Shown in pieces: positions 1 to 9,859 of a DNA stretch of 64,000 nt. This DNA is from Rubrivivax sp. (GTDB lineage: Bacteria > Pseudomonadota > Gammaproteobacteria > Burkholderiales > Burkholderiaceae_C): NCBI GenBank assembly GCA_019635315.1, contig JAHBZT010000001.1, positions 310,001 to 374,000 on the forward strand, in the 5' to 3' direction. Positions within the stretch are counted from its first letter, which is position 1; every line of letters begins with the position of its first letter. The notes under the pieces were generated by a model that saw only the letters and a program-made list of their open reading frames with translations, was not told where the DNA came from and searched no databases. Both the position numbers and the translations under genes were made by a program.

Positions 1-365
<365 letters not shown>

Positions 366-369
<4 letters not shown>

Positions 370-1634
370 GCGCGCCGCACCGCCACCGGCAGCGCCTTCA
401 TGCCGCGGAAGACCAGCGAGTTGATCCACTCGGGCTCGGTCAGCGGCTCGAAGTGCGCATAACGCGCCAGCAGCGCCGGGAAGGCGACCTCGCCCTCGGT
501 GCGCGCGAGCGGGAAGCCCAGGCAGATGTGGCTGCCGAAGCCGAAGGTCAGGTGCGCCACGCCGTCGCGCGCCAGGTCCAGGCGGTCGGGGTCGGCATAG
601 GCGCGCGGGTCGCGGTTGGCGGCATTGAGCATGATGAAGACACGCTGCCCGGGCTCCAGCCGCTTGCCGTGCAGCGCGTGCGCCTCGCGCACGATGCGCA
701 CCTGCGCGCCCGAGGGGCCGTCGTAGCGCAGCAGTTCCTCCACCGCGGCGGCGGCGAGCGTCGGGTCCTCGCGCAGGCGCTGCTGCTCGCCGGGGAAACG
801 CATCAGCGAGCGCATGCCGTTGGCGATGTGGTTGGTCGTCGTCTCGTGGCCGGCGAACAGCATCAGGATGCAGGTGGCCACCAGCTCGTCGTCGCTGAAG
901 CGGTCGCCGCATTCGACGCCGATGTCGGCACCCGGGTCACGCAGGTGCACGAGCTCGCTGATCGCGTCGGCGCGCGGCTCGCGTCGGCGCTCGTCGATCA
1001 GCTCGCGGAACAGCGCCGCCATCGCCTGGGTCGCCGCCTCGGCGGTGTCGTACTTCTCCGGGCTGGTGCGCGAGCTGCCGATGAACAGCGCCATCTCGTC
1101 CGACAGGCGCTTGAGTTCCGGCAGCCGCTCGCGCGGCACGCCCAGCATGGCCATGATGACCAGGCAGGGCAGCGGGCCGGCGAAGTCGGCGATGAGGTCG
1201 ATGCGCTCGCGTCCTTCCAGGCCGTCCAGCAGCTCGCCGGCGATGGCCGCGGCCTGCGCGCGCATGCCCTGCATCGCGCGCGTGCTGAAGACGCGGCCGG
1301 TCAGCCGGCGCAGCCGCGTGTGCTGCGGTGGGTCGGTGAAGACCATCCACAGCGACAGGTAGCGGATGATGTCGGCGATGCGCGCCGCCTCCTCGCCCGG
1401 CAGCGATGCGAAGAAGGGCCGCAGGCGGTCGGACGACAGCTGCCCCTCGCGGTCCAGGCACACGCGCTTGACGTCGTCGTAGCGCGTCAGCACCCAGCTC
1501 TTCAGGCGCGGGCTCCAGTGGCAGGGGTCCTCGTCGCGCAGGCGCGTGAAGACCGGGTAGGGGTCGGCCAGCGTGGCCGGGTCCTCGGGCTGCCAGTCGA
1601 TGGCCGGGCGGGCGGCGGACGCTGCGGGGTTCAC
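366..1634 (-). CDS. Cytochrome P450
   Basis: Soluble bacterial class I P450 of 422 residues, the normal size. The I-helix signature FAGHETTTN (about residue 255), the K-helix EELLR pair, and the heme loop FGFGSHICLG with the iron-ligand cysteine near residue 371 are all present, so it should be a working monooxygenase needing a ferredoxin/reductase not seen here. The start is GTG at 1634, chosen because it overlaps the stop of the upstream thiolase (GTGA) and the following residues (DWQPEDPATLADPYPVFTRLR) are the usual P450 N-terminus. The reading frame stays open far upstream only because of high GC. The substrate is not identifiable; genes either side suggest hydroxylation of a fatty, terpenoid or steroid-like acid. 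Confidence 0.93.
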
Positions 1635-2896
1635 GACGATTTCTCCAGGATGTGCACGGCGCAGCAGGCCTCGTCGAAGCCCATCACGCCGCCGCCGTTC
1701 TCGATCAGCCCGACGGCGGCGCCGCGCGCCTGGCGCGCGCCGGCCTCGCCGCGCAGCTGCAGGGCCATCTCGTGCACCATCGACAGGCCGGTGGCGCCCA
1801 CCGGGTGGCCCTTGCTGACGAGGCCGCCCGAGAGGTTGACCGGCAGCGCGCCGCCCAGCGCGGTGGCGCCGCTCTCGACGAAGCGGCCGCCCTGGCCCTC
1901 GGGGGCCAGGCGCAGCATCTCGAGCTGGTAGATCTCGCAGAACGAGGTCGCGTCGTGCAGCTCGACGAGGTCGATGTCCGCGGGCTGCAGCCCGGCCGCG
2001 GCATAGGCCTTGTCGGCGGCGATGCGCGACAGCCCCGGCTCGTCCAGCGCACGGTACTTGCCGCCGCTCAGCTGGCTGGTCACGAGCTTCACGGCGCGCG
2101 CCTGCACGGCGGGCGGGAAGTCGGCCAGCGCCGCCTCGCTGCACAGCAGCGCGGCGGCGGCGCCGTCGCCCAGCGGCGAGCACATCGCGCGCGTCAGCGG
2201 CCAGCTCACCTCGCGGTCGGCCAGCACCTCGTCCACGCTGAGCTCGAAGCGGTACTGCGCCAGCGGGTTCAGGCTGCCGTGGTGGTGGTTCTTGGAGGCC
2301 GCGGCGGCGATCTGGCGTTGCGTCGTGCCATGCGTCTTCATGTGCCAGGCCGCCTGCATGGCATAGGTGTCCATGTAGACGGTGCGGCCCGGGCCGGGCG
2401 CGAAGGGCTTGCCGGCGGCCTCGCCGGCGCGTGTGTAGTAGTCCTGCCAGCGCCGCGGCTCGAGCTGGTCGATGGCGGTGGCGAAGATCGCCGCGGTGCG
2501 CGCCGGGTCCTCGGGGTCGACCAGCTTCTCGACGCCGATCGCCAGACTCACCTGCGCTTGCCGGGACAGGATGTCCTTCCAGGCGCCGTGCAGCGCCAGC
2601 GACGCGGTCGCGCAGCCGCCCTCGACGTTGACGATGGGCACGCGCTCGGGAAACAGGCCCTGCTCGACCAGCGGCGTGAAGCAGACCTGGCCGCGGATGC
2701 CGCCCTGGCCCCACTGCCCCAGGCCGCAGTTGCCGAACCAGGCCTGCTCGACGCGCGCAGCGTCGCCGGCGGCCAGGCCGGCGTCGGCCAGCACGGCCAG
2801 CCAGGCCTCGCGCACCAGGTCGTGGAAGCTGCGCCGCGGCTGCTTGCCGAAGGCGGTGCACGAGGTGCCGACGATGTAGACCGGGCCGCTGGCCAT
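1631..2896 (-). CDS. SCP2-type thiolase / lipid-transfer family acyltransferase
   Basis: 421-residue thiolase-fold protein of the SCP-x/lipid-transfer subgroup. The nucleophilic cysteine is C95 in VNVEGGCATASLA. SKGHPVGATG near the C-terminus supplies the catalytic His region, and ELHDATSFCEIY resembles the HDxF segment of SCP2 thiolases. Such enzymes perform thiolytic or retro-Claisen cleavage of branched or sterol side-chain 3-ketoacyl-CoAs. It starts at ATG 2896, the first Met before the conserved VYIVGTSCTAFGK, and is the first gene of an operon with the P450 and the LivG-like ATPase. Some members are inactive scaffolds, so activity is inferred from the intact Cys and His motifs. Confidence 0.88.
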   Translation of the reverse strand: MASGPVYIVGTSCTAFGKQPRRSFHDLVREAWLAVLADAGLAAGDAARVEQAWFGNCGLGQWGQGGIRGQVCFTPLVEQGLFPERVPIVNVEGGCATASLALHGAWKDILSRQAQVSLAIGVEKLVDPEDPARTAAIFATAIDQLEPRRWQDYYTRAGEAAGKPFAPGPGRTVYMDTYAMQAAWHMKTHGTTQRQIAAAASKNHHHGSLNPLAQYRFELSVDEVLADREVSWPLTRAMCSPLGDGAAAALLCSEAALADFPPAVQARAVKLVTSQLSGGKYRALDEPGLSRIAADKAYAAAGLQPADIDLVELHDATSFCEIYQLEMLRLAPEGQGGRFVESGATALGGALPVNLSGGLVSKGHPVGATGLSMVHEMALQLRGEAGARQARGAAVGLIENGGGVMGFDEACCAVHILEKSS

Positions 2897-2929
2897 GACC
2901 GGACTCCGGGGGCCCCGGGCCCCTGTTGA

Positions 2930-2945
2930 CCAAACGATTGTTCGG
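2930..2945. promoter_or_regulatory. TetR-type operator palindrome
   Basis: CCAAACGATTGTTCGG is an imperfect palindrome: 12 of 16 positions match its reverse complement. It lies between the divergent thiolase genes, 34 bases from one start and 82 from the other. Arms of the CCAAAC/GTTTGG kind are typical of TetR-family regulators of acyl-CoA metabolism. No regulator gene is next to it, so the repressor must be encoded elsewhere. Confidence 0.5.
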
Positions 2946-2970
2946 TTTTCGCGGGTCCCGTCGCTATACT
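2941..2970 (+). promoter_or_regulatory. Candidate sigma70 promoter for the plus-strand thiolase
   Basis: TTCGGT (2941-2946), an 18-base spacer and TATACT (2965-2970) form a plausible sigma70 promoter 57 bases upstream of the ATG at 3027. The palindrome at 2930-2945 covers the -35 element, as expected for repression by occlusion. Confidence 0.4.
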
Positions 2971-3026
2971 GGTTGACCCTGACCGGCCCCCGGCACGCGG
3001 TCGGTCCCGAGGCAGGAGACGAGGAC

Positions 3027-4238
3027 ATGGGCCAGAACACCGGCGACAGCGACATCGTGCTCAGCAGCGGCGTGCGCACGCCCTTCGGCGACTTCGGCAA
3101 GTCGCTGCGCGAGGTGCCGCTGGCCACGCTGGGCGTGCACGCGGTGAAGGCCTGCCTGGCGCGCGCCGGGCTGGACGCCGCGCGCGTGGACCACCTGGTG
3201 TGGGGCAACACCGCGCCGGTGGACCACGAGAGCCTGTTCATGAGCCGCAAGGTCGCGCTCGCCGCCGGGCTGCCCGAGGACAGCGCTGCGCTGGGCGTGG
3301 TGCGCGCCTGCGGCAGCGGCTCGCAGGCCATCGTCAGCGCCGCGCAGCAGATCATGACCGGCCACGGCGAGATCGCCGTCGCCGCCGGCGGCGAGAACTT
3401 CTCGCGCGTGCCCTACCTCGCGCACGCGATGCGCTGGGGCGCCCAGCGCGGGCCGGCCGAACTCGTCGACGGGCTGGACTACATCTACCGCTGCCCGTTC
3501 ACCAAGGAGCTGATGGGCGACACCGCGGAGACCCTGGCCGAACGCTTCGGCCATGCGCGCGAGGCGATGGACGACTGGGGCTTCATGAGCCAGCAGCGCG
3601 CCGGCGCCGCGATGGCCAGCGGCTTCCTGGCGCGGCAGATCGTGCCCGTGGAGGTGCCCGACGGCCGGCGCGGCACGCGGCTGTTCGAGCACGACGAGTT
3701 TCCGCGTCCGCAGGTCACGCGCGAGAAGCTCGCGACGCTGAAACCCGCGTTCCGCCACGATGGCCAGGGCCGCGTAACGGCGGGCAATTCCAGCGGCGTC
3801 ACCGATGGCGCCGCGGCGCTGCTGGTGGCCGGGCGGCGCGCCGCCGAGCGGGCCGGCATCCCGGCGCAGGCGCGCTTCGTCGACTGGGCGGTGGTCGGGG
3901 TGGCGCCGGAGATCATGGGCGCCGGCCCGGTGCCGGCGATCCGCAAGCTGCTGCAGCGCACGCGGCTGACGGTGGCCGACATCGACTACTGGGAGATCAA
4001 CGAGGCCTTCGCGGTGGTCAACCTGCATGCCGAGCGCGAACTGGGCATCCCGCGCGATCGCACCAACCTCTACGGCGGCGGCATCAGCATCGGCCACCCG
4101 CCGGGCGCCACCGGCCTGCGCATGACCATCACCGCGATGCACCACCTGGCCGACAGCGGCGGCCGCTACGCCGTGATCAGCATGTGCCTGGGTTCCGGGA
4201 TGGGCATGGCCACACTGATCGAGAACCTGCAGCGCTGA
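3027..4238 (+). CDS. Thiolase family protein (acetyl-CoA acyltransferase)
   Basis: 403-residue classical thiolase. The acyl-accepting cysteine is C95 in VVRACGSGSQAI. The Asn-Glu-Ala-Phe motif is seen in WEINEAFAVVN, the His loop is GHPPGATG and the second cysteine motif is CLGSGMG (CxGxG). It should cleave 3-ketoacyl-CoA in beta-oxidation or condense acetyl-CoA. ATG 3027 follows a good AGGAGA ribosome site, and residues from IVLSSGVRTPFGDFGK fit the family start. It diverges from the SCP2-thiolase/P450 operon across a TetR-like operator, so the two units are probably co-regulated. The GHPPG variant of the usual GHPIG/GHPLG is slightly unusual. Confidence 0.92.
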   Translation: MGQNTGDSDIVLSSGVRTPFGDFGKSLREVPLATLGVHAVKACLARAGLDAARVDHLVWGNTAPVDHESLFMSRKVALAAGLPEDSAALGVVRACGSGSQAIVSAAQQIMTGHGEIAVAAGGENFSRVPYLAHAMRWGAQRGPAELVDGLDYIYRCPFTKELMGDTAETLAERFGHAREAMDDWGFMSQQRAGAAMASGFLARQIVPVEVPDGRRGTRLFEHDEFPRPQVTREKLATLKPAFRHDGQGRVTAGNSSGVTDGAAALLVAGRRAAERAGIPAQARFVDWAVVGVAPEIMGAGPVPAIRKLLQRTRLTVADIDYWEINEAFAVVNLHAERELGIPRDRTNLYGGGISIGHPPGATGLRMTITAMHHLADSGGRYAVISMCLGSGMGMATLIENLQR

Positions 4239-4326
4239 GCCCGCGCGTGCGAGCCCGGAAGGGGTCGTACGGCTGGCGAAGGGTGAGCGGCGATTTCACG
4301 CCGCGAGCCTCCGAGCCGGCGGCGGT

Positions 4327-5685
4327 TCACTCGGCCTTCTTGCCGTACTCCGGATCGATGCGCAGCCACGCCGCGGCCAGGAACGAGGGCACGGTGGCGA
4401 TGACGCACCAGACGAAGAAGTTCAGGTAGCCCAGCTGCTCCTGCAGCCAGCCGGCGCCCATGCCGGGCAGCATCATGCCCAGCGCCATGAAGCCGGTGCA
4501 CAGCGCGTAGTGCGCGGTCTTGTGCGGGCTCTCGCCGCCGGCGCCGTCGGTGCCCGGGCGGCCGTCGTGGCCGCCGGCCACCATCAGCATGTAGACCATG
4601 TAGGCGGTGAAACCCAGGCCGTAGCCGAACTGCTCGACGACGATCGCGCCCGCCACCCAGCCCAGCGCGGCCGGCTGCCACAGCGCCAGCAGCACGTAGA
4701 CGGTGTTGGGCAGGTGCATCGCCAGCACCAGCGGCCACAGCATCGTGCGCAGGCCGAAGCGGCTGATCAGCCAGCCGCCGAGCAGCCCGCCGACGGTCAG
4801 CGCCGCGATGCCGAAGGTGCCGTAGGCGATGCCCACGTCCTGCGTGCGCAGCGCCAGCCCGCCCTGGTCGAGCGGGTCGAGCATGAAGGGCGTCACCAGC
4901 TTGAGCAGCTGCGCCTCGGCGAAGCGGTACAGCAGCAGGAAGGTCAGCAGGCGCACGATCTCCGGCTTGCGGAAGAAGGCCGCGAAGACGGCGCCGAAGT
5001 CGGCCACGAAGCCCAGGACCCGGCCTTCGCCGCGGCCGCTGCGCGGTGCCGCGACGTCCGCGGCCGGCCGCGGCAGCGCCCAGGCGTGCCAGGCGGCGAA
5101 GGCGATGAACAGCGCGCCCAGCAGCGCCATCACCAGCTGCCAGGCGAGCACGAAGCCGCGCTGCTCGGCCAGCGTGCCGGCCAGCCAGACCAGCGCGCCC
5201 TGGCCGGCGATCATCGCCAGCCGGTAGAAGGTGCTGCGCACGCCGACGAAGGCGGCCTGCGTGCGCTGCGGCAGCGCCAGCATGTAGAAGCCGTCGGCCG
5301 CGATGTCGTGGGTGGCGCTGGCGAAGGCCATCAGCCACAGCACGGCCAGCGTGAGCTGCAGGAAGCCCGGGGCCGGCAGCGTCAGTGCGACCATCGCCAG
5401 CAGCGCGCCGACGGCGAACTGCATGCCGACCACCCAGCGCCGCTTGGCCCCCAGCAGGTCCACCAGCGGGCTCCACAGCGGCTTGATCACCCAGGGCAGG
5501 TACAGCCAGCTCGTGTAGAGCGCGATCTCGGTGTTGGAGACGCCCAGGTTCTTGTACATCACCACCGCGATCGACATCACGACCACGTAGGGCAGCGCCT
5601 CGGCGAAATACAGCGTGGGCACCCAGCGCCAGGGACGCGGGCGGGGTGGCGCGGGGGTCGGGGCGGCAGATTCGGCGCGGGGCAT
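4327..5685 (-). CDS. AmpG-like MFS permease
   Basis: 452-residue major facilitator protein with about 12 hydrophobic segments. The N-terminal part (YFAEALPYVVVMSIAVVMYKNLGVSNTEIALYTS, then PWVIKPLWSPLVDLLGAKRRWV) resembles AmpG permeases, which import anhydro-muropeptides across the inner membrane. The motif ATHDIAADGFYM also fits AmpG-like proteins. It is divergent from a TonB-dependent receptor, and a beta-lactamase-fold hydrolase and an LD-carboxypeptidase follow, which supports uptake of cell-wall fragments or peptides. The exact substrate is inference; it could be a siderophore or peptide exporter of the same family. Confidence 0.8.
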   Translation of the reverse strand: MPRAESAAPTPAPPRPRPWRWVPTLYFAEALPYVVVMSIAVVMYKNLGVSNTEIALYTSWLYLPWVIKPLWSPLVDLLGAKRRWVVGMQFAVGALLAMVALTLPAPGFLQLTLAVLWLMAFASATHDIAADGFYMLALPQRTQAAFVGVRSTFYRLAMIAGQGALVWLAGTLAEQRGFVLAWQLVMALLGALFIAFAAWHAWALPRPAADVAAPRSGRGEGRVLGFVADFGAVFAAFFRKPEIVRLLTFLLLYRFAEAQLLKLVTPFMLDPLDQGGLALRTQDVGIAYGTFGIAALTVGGLLGGWLISRFGLRTMLWPLVLAMHLPNTVYVLLALWQPAALGWVAGAIVVEQFGYGLGFTAYMVYMLMVAGGHDGRPGTDGAGGESPHKTAHYALCTGFMALGMMLPGMGAGWLQEQLGYLNFFVWCVIATVPSFLAAAWLRIDPEYGKKAE

Positions 5686-5910
5686 GGCGGGCGATGTTCA
5701 CACAGCCGGCGCCCGGGCCGTTCGGGGCCCGCTCCGGCCGGCGCCGGCAGGCATCGCCTGCGGTTATGGGCGTCCAACCCACACACATTGGTATTCCCGG
5801 ATTTGAGCCGCCATGCTGCGCGGCAACACTTGGACACTGACGCGTGGCGCGCCGGGGATGGCGGTGCGCGCGCGCAACGGCAGCACAAACCCTTTCGGAG
5901 GACTCCCTCG

Positions 5911-8715
5911 ATGAAGCTGAAGACCCTGGTGGCCGCGCTGGTCGCGGCCGGACTGGCCGGCACCGTGATCGCGCAGGAACGCGTGCTGATCACCGGCTCC
6001 AGCATCAAGCGCCTGGCCGACGAGGGCGCGCTGCCGCTGCAGGTGATCTCCGCCGAGGAGATCCGCCAGCAGGGCATCACGACCGCCGAGGAACTGCTGA
6101 ACAACCTGGGCGCCAGCGCCGCGCACCTGGACAACGCGGTGTCGCGCAACAACGTCTTCGGCGCCGAGCAGGACCGCCTGACCGGCGGCGGCTCCTTCGC
6201 CAACCTGCGCGGCCTGGGCCCGACCGGCACGCTGGTGCTGCTCAACGGCCGGCGCATTTCCACGCACGGCATGAGCGGCGGCGCGGTCGACCTGAACGCC
6301 ATCCCGATGGCCGCCGTGGCCCGCGTGGAGGTGCTGAAGGACGGCGCCAGCGCGATCTACGGCACCGACGCCATCGGCGGCGTCGTCAACTTCATCCTGA
6401 CCACGGCCTACCAGGGCGTGTCGATCGGCGGCAACTATGCGCAGCCGCTCGAGTCCAGCGGCGGCACCACGCGGCGCGCCTTCGTGACCGCCGGCACCGG
6501 CGACATGGAGACCCAGGGCTTCAACCTGATGGCGAGCCTGACGGTCGACAAGAACGACATCCTGCGCGGCATCGAGCGCGACTGGGCCACCGGCTTCCAG
6601 CCGAACCGGGGCCTGTCGCCGGACACGACCAGCGCGCCGCACGCGAACATCGTCGGTGCGGCAGGCACCGCGCTGTCGAATACCGGCTCGACGGTCGGCA
6701 ACACCGACGCCACGCTGTACACCAACCTGAACCTGCTGGCCATCCAGAACCAGTGCGACGCGCTGCCCTTCGGTGTGGCGCTGGCGCCCAACATCCAGCT
6801 CTGGGACCGCTTCGGCTACACGAACGCCAACAGCCGCTACCGCTGCGCCACCGACTACGGCCGCCAGTACATGCTGCGCCCGCCCAAGGAGGCGGTCAAC
6901 CTGCTGGCGCGCGCGACCTTCAAGCTCGGCGAGGTCCACACCGGCTTCGTCGAGGTGCTGGGCTCCGAGACCAAGATCAAGGCCGAGTTCACGCCCTACC
7001 AGTTCACGACGAATGCCGCCGGCGCGATCGCGCCCGCCACCGACTACCCGGTCGGCGGCCCGCATTACCTGGACATGACCCAGCACGGCGCGAACAACTT
7101 CAACCCCAACCTGCCGATCCGCTACCGCCTGCGCATGTCCGACTGGGGCTACCGCACGATCGAGAACGTGTCCAAGAACCAGCGCATCGCTGCCGGCGTG
7201 GACGGCGAACTGGGCAACTACTTCTACCGCACCGGCATCTCCTACGGCAAGGCCGAGGGCTACGCCAACCTGATCGACGGTTATGCCTTCGCGCCGCTGC
7301 TTGCGCAGGCACTGGCCAGCGGCATCATCAACCCCTTCCTGATGCCCGGGCAGCAGCAGACGCCCGCGGCGATGGCGCTGATCGAGTCGACCAAGGCGCG
7401 CGGCCGCGTCTTCGGCGGCGAGACCAGCGTGCTGCAGGTGGATGCCTCCATCAGCGGCGAGCTGCTGAAGATGCCCGCCGGTCCGCTGGACTTCGCCGTC
7501 GGCCTGGACGTGCGCCAGGAGTCCTACGAGTTCTCGGGCACGCAGGGCTTCGCCTGCGTGGCGGGCATGACCTCCACCGGCGCCAATGCCGCCAACGCCG
7601 TGATGGGCTGCCCCGGCAATGCCGCGGCGCCCGACAGCTCGCGCGACATCAGCGCGGTCTACGCCGAACTGCTGGTGCCGGTGACCAAGGCGCTGCAGCT
7701 GCAGCTGCAGGTGCGCCACGACGAGTACCAGCAGGTCGGCGGCACGACCAACCCGAAGATCGCCTTCAAGTTCCAGCCCTCGCCGAGCTTCCTGATGCGC
7801 GGCTCGGTCAACACCGGCTTCCGCGCGCCGACGCCGCAGCAGCTGAACCTGGGCACGGTGACGCTGGCGCTGACCGGGCAGTTCCAGGACCCGGTGCTCT
7901 GCGCCGACCCGGCCAACCCGGTCGACGCGACGCAGTGCGCGCGGCTGAGCCTGCCCTACCGCACCGGCGGCAATCCGACGCTGAAGCCGGAGAAGTCCGA
8001 GCAGGCCTCGCTGGGCGTGGCCTTCGAGCCGCTGCCCGGGCTGCAGATGTCCGCGGACTACTGGCAGGTCAGCCTGAAGGACCGCATCCGCAACCTGTCG
8101 CCGACCTTCATGATCACGAACTACCCGCTGTTCTCGGCCAACTTCATCCGCGACCCGGCCACCGGCGTCGTGGACTATGTCCAGGCCGGCTGGGTCAATG
8201 CGGCAGAGAGCGAGACCAAGGGCCTGGACCTGGGTGTCTCCTACGGCGCCAACATGGCCGGCGGTCGCCTGAGTGCGGGGCTGACCGCGACCAAGATGAT
8301 CAGCCACAAGGAGCGGCTGATCGAGACCGCGCCGCTGCAGCAGTTCGTCGGCAAGTGGAGCAACACGACCCTGTACCTGCCGTGGCGCGTGTCCGGCAGC
8401 GTGGGCTACAAGGCCGGAAACTGGAACACCACCGGCTCGTTCAGCTTCCAGTCGTCCTACGACGACGAGGACCGCTCGCCCTACACCAACAACCCGGTGC
8501 CGCGCAAGATCGAGAGCTACACGACCTTCAGCCTGTTCACCACCTACAGCGGCATCAAGGGCCTGACGCTCACCGGCGGCATCATCAACCTGCTCGACAA
8601 GGAGCCGCCGTTCACGCACCACAACGTGGACAACGTGGTCGGCGCCGGCTGGGACCCGCGGGTGGCCGATCCGCGCGGCCGCACGGTGTCGCTGTCGATG
8701 CGCTACGACTTCTGA
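5911..8715 (+). CDS. TonB-dependent outer-membrane receptor
   Basis: 934-residue receptor. It has a Sec signal peptide (MKLKTLVAALVAAGLAGTVIA), a plug domain with the segments ITGSSIKRLADEG, LVLLNGRRIS and VEVLKDGASAIYGTDAIGGVVN, then a long 22-strand barrel ending in the aromatic F of LSMRYDF. It moves a large substrate into the periplasm using TonB energy. ATG 5911 follows the GGAGGA site at 5897. Length and plug type resemble Caulobacter-type receptors for carbohydrates and peptides rather than classic siderophore receptors. It is divergent from the AmpG-like permease by about 225 bases, and a hairpin terminator closes the gene. Confidence 0.95.
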   Translation: MKLKTLVAALVAAGLAGTVIAQERVLITGSSIKRLADEGALPLQVISAEEIRQQGITTAEELLNNLGASAAHLDNAVSRNNVFGAEQDRLTGGGSFANLRGLGPTGTLVLLNGRRISTHGMSGGAVDLNAIPMAAVARVEVLKDGASAIYGTDAIGGVVNFILTTAYQGVSIGGNYAQPLESSGGTTRRAFVTAGTGDMETQGFNLMASLTVDKNDILRGIERDWATGFQPNRGLSPDTTSAPHANIVGAAGTALSNTGSTVGNTDATLYTNLNLLAIQNQCDALPFGVALAPNIQLWDRFGYTNANSRYRCATDYGRQYMLRPPKEAVNLLARATFKLGEVHTGFVEVLGSETKIKAEFTPYQFTTNAAGAIAPATDYPVGGPHYLDMTQHGANNFNPNLPIRYRLRMSDWGYRTIENVSKNQRIAAGVDGELGNYFYRTGISYGKAEGYANLIDGYAFAPLLAQALASGIINPFLMPGQQQTPAAMALIESTKARGRVFGGETSVLQVDASISGELLKMPAGPLDFAVGLDVRQESYEFSGTQGFACVAGMTSTGANAANAVMGCPGNAAAPDSSRDISAVYAELLVPVTKALQLQLQVRHDEYQQVGGTTNPKIAFKFQPSPSFLMRGSVNTGFRAPTPQQLNLGTVTLALTGQFQDPVLCADPANPVDATQCARLSLPYRTGGNPTLKPEKSEQASLGVAFEPLPGLQMSADYWQVSLKDRIRNLSPTFMITNYPLFSANFIRDPATGVVDYVQAGWVNAAESETKGLDLGVSYGANMAGGRLSAGLTATKMISHKERLIETAPLQQFVGKWSNTTLYLPWRVSGSVGYKAGNWNTTGSFSFQSSYDDEDRSPYTNNPVPRKIESYTTFSLFTTYSGIKGLTLTGGIINLLDKEPPFTHHNVDNVVGAGWDPRVADPRGRTVSLSMRYDF

Positions 8716-8740
8716 CCGCGGCCGCTGCTCCCGCAGACGG

Positions 8741-8772
8741 GGCCCCGCGCGCGCAGGCGTGCGGGGCCTTTT
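8741..8772 (+). terminator. Rho-independent terminator
   Basis: Ten-base GC stem (8741-8750 with 8759-8768, one G-T pair), an eight-base loop and a TTTT run, 25 bases after the TonB receptor stop. It precedes the serine hydrolase gene by 28 bases, so it probably separates the two units or attenuates read-through. Confidence 0.8.
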
Positions 8773-8800
8773 CCGTCCCGCGGCCTGCGCCGGGCCTTCG

Positions 8801-9859
8801 ATGAACGAGCACGCCGCCCTCGCCGCCGCGCTGCTGGACGCCGTGCGCCGGCAGGACTTCGCCACCACCGCCGACGGCTGGCAGCAGGGCCGGCCGCTGG
8901 GTCTGATGCCGGCCATCGACCTCGCCGTCGTGACCTTCGCGCCCGGCCGCGCGCCGCGCTGGGCCAACGTGCTCTTCTCGCGCGAGCACCCGGGCGGCGT
9001 CGTCGCGCGCATCGGCGCCGACGCCGGGCCGGTGCGCAACGTCCGCTTCGACGCCGACCAGCGCGACGACCGCCTCGAGTCGCCGCTGTGGGCGCCCGGC
9101 GCCGACTGGTCGCGCGCCCGCTTCACGCCGTTGTGGGGGCCGCAGGAGCCGCCGGGGCTGCGCTTCGTCGCACCCTACCCGGCGTCGCTGCTGAAGCTGA
9201 TGGTGGCGGTCGGCGTGGCCCTGGCGGTCGACGGCGGCCGCTGTGCCTGGCCTGACGCGCTGGAGCCCATGATCACCGTCAGCAGCAACGAGGCCACCGA
9301 CGAGTGCGTGGCGCTGCTGCACCGCGTCGGCACGGTCGACGAACTGAACGCGCGGCTGCAGGCGCTGGCGCTGCCCACGCTGCGCCTGTTGCACACCACG
9401 CCCGCGGGCGGCTGGCGCAACAAGGACGGCGCCGGCGTCGGCCGCATCCACATGACGGCCTGGGACAGCGTGCGCCTGCTGTGGCTGCTGGACGCCGACG
9501 CGCCGCCCGCGCCCTGGCTGCCGCCCGGCACCACGCTGCTGGCGCCGGCCACGCGCGACCGCCTGCGCGGCGTGCTGGCGCGCCAGCAGCAGGACGAGAT
9601 CCTGTCCAGCGGGGCGCTGCGCGGCCTGCCCGGCTGGGTGAGCGGCGGCCCGGATGCGCCGGCCTTCGCCCACAAGACCGGCACCACGGAAAACTATGCG
9701 TCGGACGCCGGCATCGTGAGGACCGGCGAGCTGCACTACCTGGTCGCCGTGCTGACGACGCTGGGCCGGCGCTTCGCGCCGCACGAACGCTGCGCGACGA
9801 CCTGGCGGCTGCCGGCCCTGGGTGCCGAGATCGAGCGCATCGCGAGGGCCGCGGCATGA
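8801..9859 (+). CDS. Beta-lactamase-fold serine hydrolase, no signal peptide
   Basis: 352 residues with the complete penicillin-binding/class A beta-lactamase triad: S129-x-x-K132 in YPASLLKL, S161-S-N163 in VSSNEATDE, and K292-T-G in HKTGTTENYASD. Unusually, about 110 residues precede the active serine, and no signal peptide or membrane anchor is seen, so it is predicted to be cytoplasmic. ATG 8801 is preferred over an in-frame ATG 42 bases upstream, which lies in the terminator. Its stop overlaps the start of the LD-carboxypeptidase gene (ATGA), implying coupled expression. A role in hydrolysing imported peptides or muropeptides is inferred from neighbours; it need not confer drug resistance. 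Confidence 0.82.
   Translation: MNEHAALAAALLDAVRRQDFATTADGWQQGRPLGLMPAIDLAVVTFAPGRAPRWANVLFSREHPGGVVARIGADAGPVRNVRFDADQRDDRLESPLWAPGADWSRARFTPLWGPQEPPGLRFVAPYPASLLKLMVAVGVALAVDGGRCAWPDALEPMITVSSNEATDECVALLHRVGTVDELNARLQALALPTLRLLHTTPAGGWRNKDGAGVGRIHMTAWDSVRLLWLLDADAPPAPWLPPGTTLLAPATRDRLRGVLARQQQDEILSSGALRGLPGWVSGGPDAPAFAHKTGTTENYASDAGIVRTGELHYLVAVLTTLGRRFAPHERCATTWRLPALGAEIERIARAAA

Noticed and set aside
5764-9126. 1120-residue minus-strand frame opposite the TonB receptor
   Set aside because: His/Arg/Gly-rich low-quality translation with no domains; the plus-strand receptor is complete.
8801-9859. Calling the serine hydrolase an antibiotic-resistance beta-lactamase
   Set aside because: It lacks an export signal, has a long N-terminal extension and sits with peptide-recycling genes; no evidence for drug hydrolysis.
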